This document shows positions 62,493 through 64,000 of a DNA stretch of 64,000 nucleotides, one piece after another. Every line of letters starts with the position of its first letter. Positions within the stretch are counted from its first letter, which is position 1. Source of the stretch: Campylobacter coli 76339 (GTDB lineage Bacteria; Campylobacterota; Campylobacteria; Campylobacterales; Campylobacteraceae); the NCBI GenBank assembly GCA_000470055.1, contig HG326877.1, positions 546,735 through 610,734 on the forward strand, in the 5' to 3' direction. A model generated the notes under the pieces. That model ran no database searches. It was not told where the DNA came from and saw nothing but the letters and a program-made list of their open reading frames with translations. Made by a program: the position numbers and the translations under genes.

Positions 62493-63044
62493 ATGCGTAT
62501 AAAATTGCCCCATGTACCTTATATTACAAATAAAATAATGTTGGATATTATACATTCTTCTTTTGTTGAAATTAAAGATAATATAGAAAAACTAAATCCT
62601 TGTATCAAACAAATTTTAGAAGACGATCTTATGAATGAAAGAAAGCTAGATGAAAGGGCTAAAGAGCTTTTAGAACAACAAGAAGATGAAATGGAGCTTA
62701 TGCAAGTAGATCGTAAGAATATGTTTTGGCTTGTTAAGAAAAAATTAGCTCCTGAATTTGGCGTGATTTTAAATTCTGAAGATAGACATAATCACTTAGC
62801 GCATAAAATTTTAGAAGAACTTGTCGAAAATGATTATATTAACTTTGTGGTAAGTGAAAATAGAGTAAAAAATTTGATTTTTGCTAGTATAGATGATTAT
62901 CTTAAAATTTATGAAAAGTTAGAAGATGAGGTTTATGAAAAAATAAGCAATTATAAAACAAAACCTGTTCCAGGCAGTGAGGAATATGAGCTTATTTTTG
63001 AAAAACTTTACCAAGAAGAGCTTAGAAAAAAAGGAATGTTTTAA
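62493..63044 (+). CDS. DUF507 family protein
   Basis: 183-aa soluble protein of a family widespread in epsilonproteobacteria and of unknown function. It is formed of two similar halves: an N-terminal unit (MRIKLPHVPYITNKIMLDIIHS) and a second one (ILNSEDRHNHLAHKILEELVENDYI, in part HNHLAHKILEEL). The end GSEEYELIFEKLYQEELRKKGMF is strongly conserved. I prefer the ATG at 62493 (AAAGG 7 bp before) over the in-frame TTG 6 bp upstream. carA follows after 4 bp. Equivalent to Cj1495c. Confidence 0.85.
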   Translation: MRIKLPHVPYITNKIMLDIIHSSFVEIKDNIEKLNPCIKQILEDDLMNERKLDERAKELLEQQEDEMELMQVDRKNMFWLVKKKLAPEFGVILNSEDRHNHLAHKILEELVENDYINFVVSENRVKNLIFASIDDYLKIYEKLEDEVYEKISNYKTKPVPGSEEYELIFEKLYQEELRKKGMF

Positions 63045-63048
63045 AATC

Positions 63049-64000
63049 ATGAAAGCTTATATTTATGTAGAAAACGATATTTTTTTAACTGCTAAAGCTT
63101 TTGGCAAGGGTGGCACTTTTTTCGGTGAACTTGTATTTAATACTTCTTTAACAGGTTATCAAGAGATAATATCTGATCCTTCATACGCGGGACAATTTAT
63201 CATTTTTTCTATGCCTGAAATAGGCATTGTAGGAACCAATGAAAACGACAACGAAAGTAAAGAAATTTTTGCAAGTGGCGTTTTAATGAGAGAATTAAGT
63301 CCTACTTTTTCAAACTTCCGTGCTCAAAAAAGTCTACAAGAATATCTAGAAGAAAATAAAAAAATAGGAGTTTATGGGCTAGATACTCGTTACTTGGTAA
63401 AAATGATAAGAGACAGTGGAAATTTAAGAGCAGTTATCTCAACTGAAATCTCTAACAAAGAAGAATTAAAAGCTGCTTTAGAAAAATCTGCAAAAATAGA
63501 TGAAATCAATTTTGTAAAAGAAGTAAGTACTAAAAAATCTTACATTCATGATCATGGAGTTTGGAATAGTGCTACTCAAAGTTACAACAAGGCTTCAAAA
63601 AATACAAAAAAAGTTGCTGTTATTGATTATGGTGTGAAAGCAAATATCCTTAATGAGCTTGTAGAAGTGGGTTTAGAGGTAGAAGTTTTTCCTTATGATA
63701 CTAAAGCAGAAGAGCTTATCAAGCTTTACCAAAAGGGTCAAATTCAAGGCGTATTTCTTTCAAATGGCCCAGGAGAGCCAAAAATTTTAAAACAAGAAAT
63801 TGCCGAAATCAAAAAAATGGCCGAGGCTAAAATTCCTATGCTTGGAATTTGTTTAGGACATCAGCTTTTAAGCAATGCTTTTGGTTATGAAACTTATAAA
63901 ATGAAATTTGGGCAACATGGAGCCAATCATCCTGTGATCAATTTAGAGAACAAAAGCGTTGAAATCACTGCTCAAAATCATAATTACAATGTTCCTGAAG
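63049..64000 (+). CDS. carA: Carbamoyl-phosphate synthase small subunit (partial, 5' part)
   Basis: The first 317 codons of the glutamine amidotransferase subunit, running off the window. The N-terminal CPSase domain has GKGGTFFGELVFNTSLTGYQEI (in part FFGELVFNTSLTGYQE). The GATase domain begins near residue 185 (VAVIDYGVKANIL) and shows SNGPGEP and the nucleophile Cys in LGICLGHQLLSNAFG. The catalytic His/Glu pair is beyond the end. It supplies carbamoyl phosphate for pyrimidines and arginine. Confidence 0.97.
   Translation, partial: MKAYIYVENDIFLTAKAFGKGGTFFGELVFNTSLTGYQEIISDPSYAGQFIIFSMPEIGIVGTNENDNESKEIFASGVLMRELSPTFSNFRAQKSLQEYLEENKKIGVYGLDTRYLVKMIRDSGNLRAVISTEISNKEELKAALEKSAKIDEINFVKEVSTKKSYIHDHGVWNSATQSYNKASKNTKKVAVIDYGVKANILNELVEVGLEVEVFPYDTKAEELIKLYQKGQIQGVFLSNGPGEPKILKQEIAEIKKMAEAKIPMLGICLGHQLLSNAFGYETYKMKFGQHGANHPVINLENKSVEITAQNHNYNVPE

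Noticed and set aside
1-64000. Poly-G/C phase-variable tracts
   Set aside because: I looked for runs of eight or more G or C and found none; the longest are short broken runs inside hsdS.

Overview
The window is AT-rich, densely packed DNA with overlapping short operons. Its gene content and order match a chromosomal stretch of Campylobacter jejuni (or a very close relative), read in the opposite direction to the reference numbering: roughly Cj1564 at the left end to carA (Cj1494c) at the right. Locus tags, strain comparisons and family names quoted here are from memory, not from a search.

Layout. 1-6.5 kb: 5' part of a Tlp3-type chemoreceptor, a MerR-family regulator, the four-gene arsenic operon arsP-arsR-arsC-acr3 with a likely ArsR operator, a cyclophilin-fold protein and a SolA-like oxidase. 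6.5-14.8 kb: a type I restriction-modification operon transcribed leftward (hsdR, reverse transcriptase, two unknown genes, hsdS, hsdM). This is the main accessory defence region. 14.8-19.3 kb: a stress/electrophile cluster with a zinc alcohol dehydrogenase, a CatA-like acetyltransferase, a lipocalin, an HxlR regulator, an MFS exporter and an MdaB quinone reductase. 19.3-26.8 kb: a second accessory block with an autotransporter-like passenger lacking a barrel, a two-partner-secretion exoprotein lacking a visible partner, and a frameshifted EamA transporter. 26.8-43 kb: mostly core metabolism (tupABC, acs, galU, pgi, dps, dapF, coaE, purM, dcuC, moeA/moaE/moaD) plus a decayed lipase gene. 43-53.2 kb: nspC, the formate dehydrogenase operon, fdhD, modE, yedF and selD. 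53.3-64 kb: putA, putP, a TusA-like/YedE pair, tRNA-Sec, purA, three flagella-linked or unknown genes, and the start of carA.

How it fits together. The right half forms a coherent Mo/W and selenium module. Tungstate uptake (tupABC), pterin cofactor synthesis (moaD, moaE, moeA), a ModE regulator and FdhD support a selenocysteine formate dehydrogenase. Selenium supply and insertion are covered by YedE, TusA/YedF proteins, selD (itself read through an in-frame TGA) and selC. Two in-frame TGA codons, in fdhA and selD, are each followed by a plausible SECIS hairpin.

The most interesting signals are: (1) an Abi/UG-like reverse transcriptase with two companion genes inside the hsd operon; (2) two promoters, 10 kb apart, with the same MerR-type architecture (19-bp spacer, central dyad), suggesting that the MerR protein at the left end controls both the cyclophilin-fold gene and the adh/CatA-like operon; (3) the orphan secreted-protein pair at 19.6-25.7 kb; and (4) an HxlR-type operator in the divergent promoter of the quinone/efflux cluster. 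No CRISPR array, insertion sequence or rRNA gene was seen.
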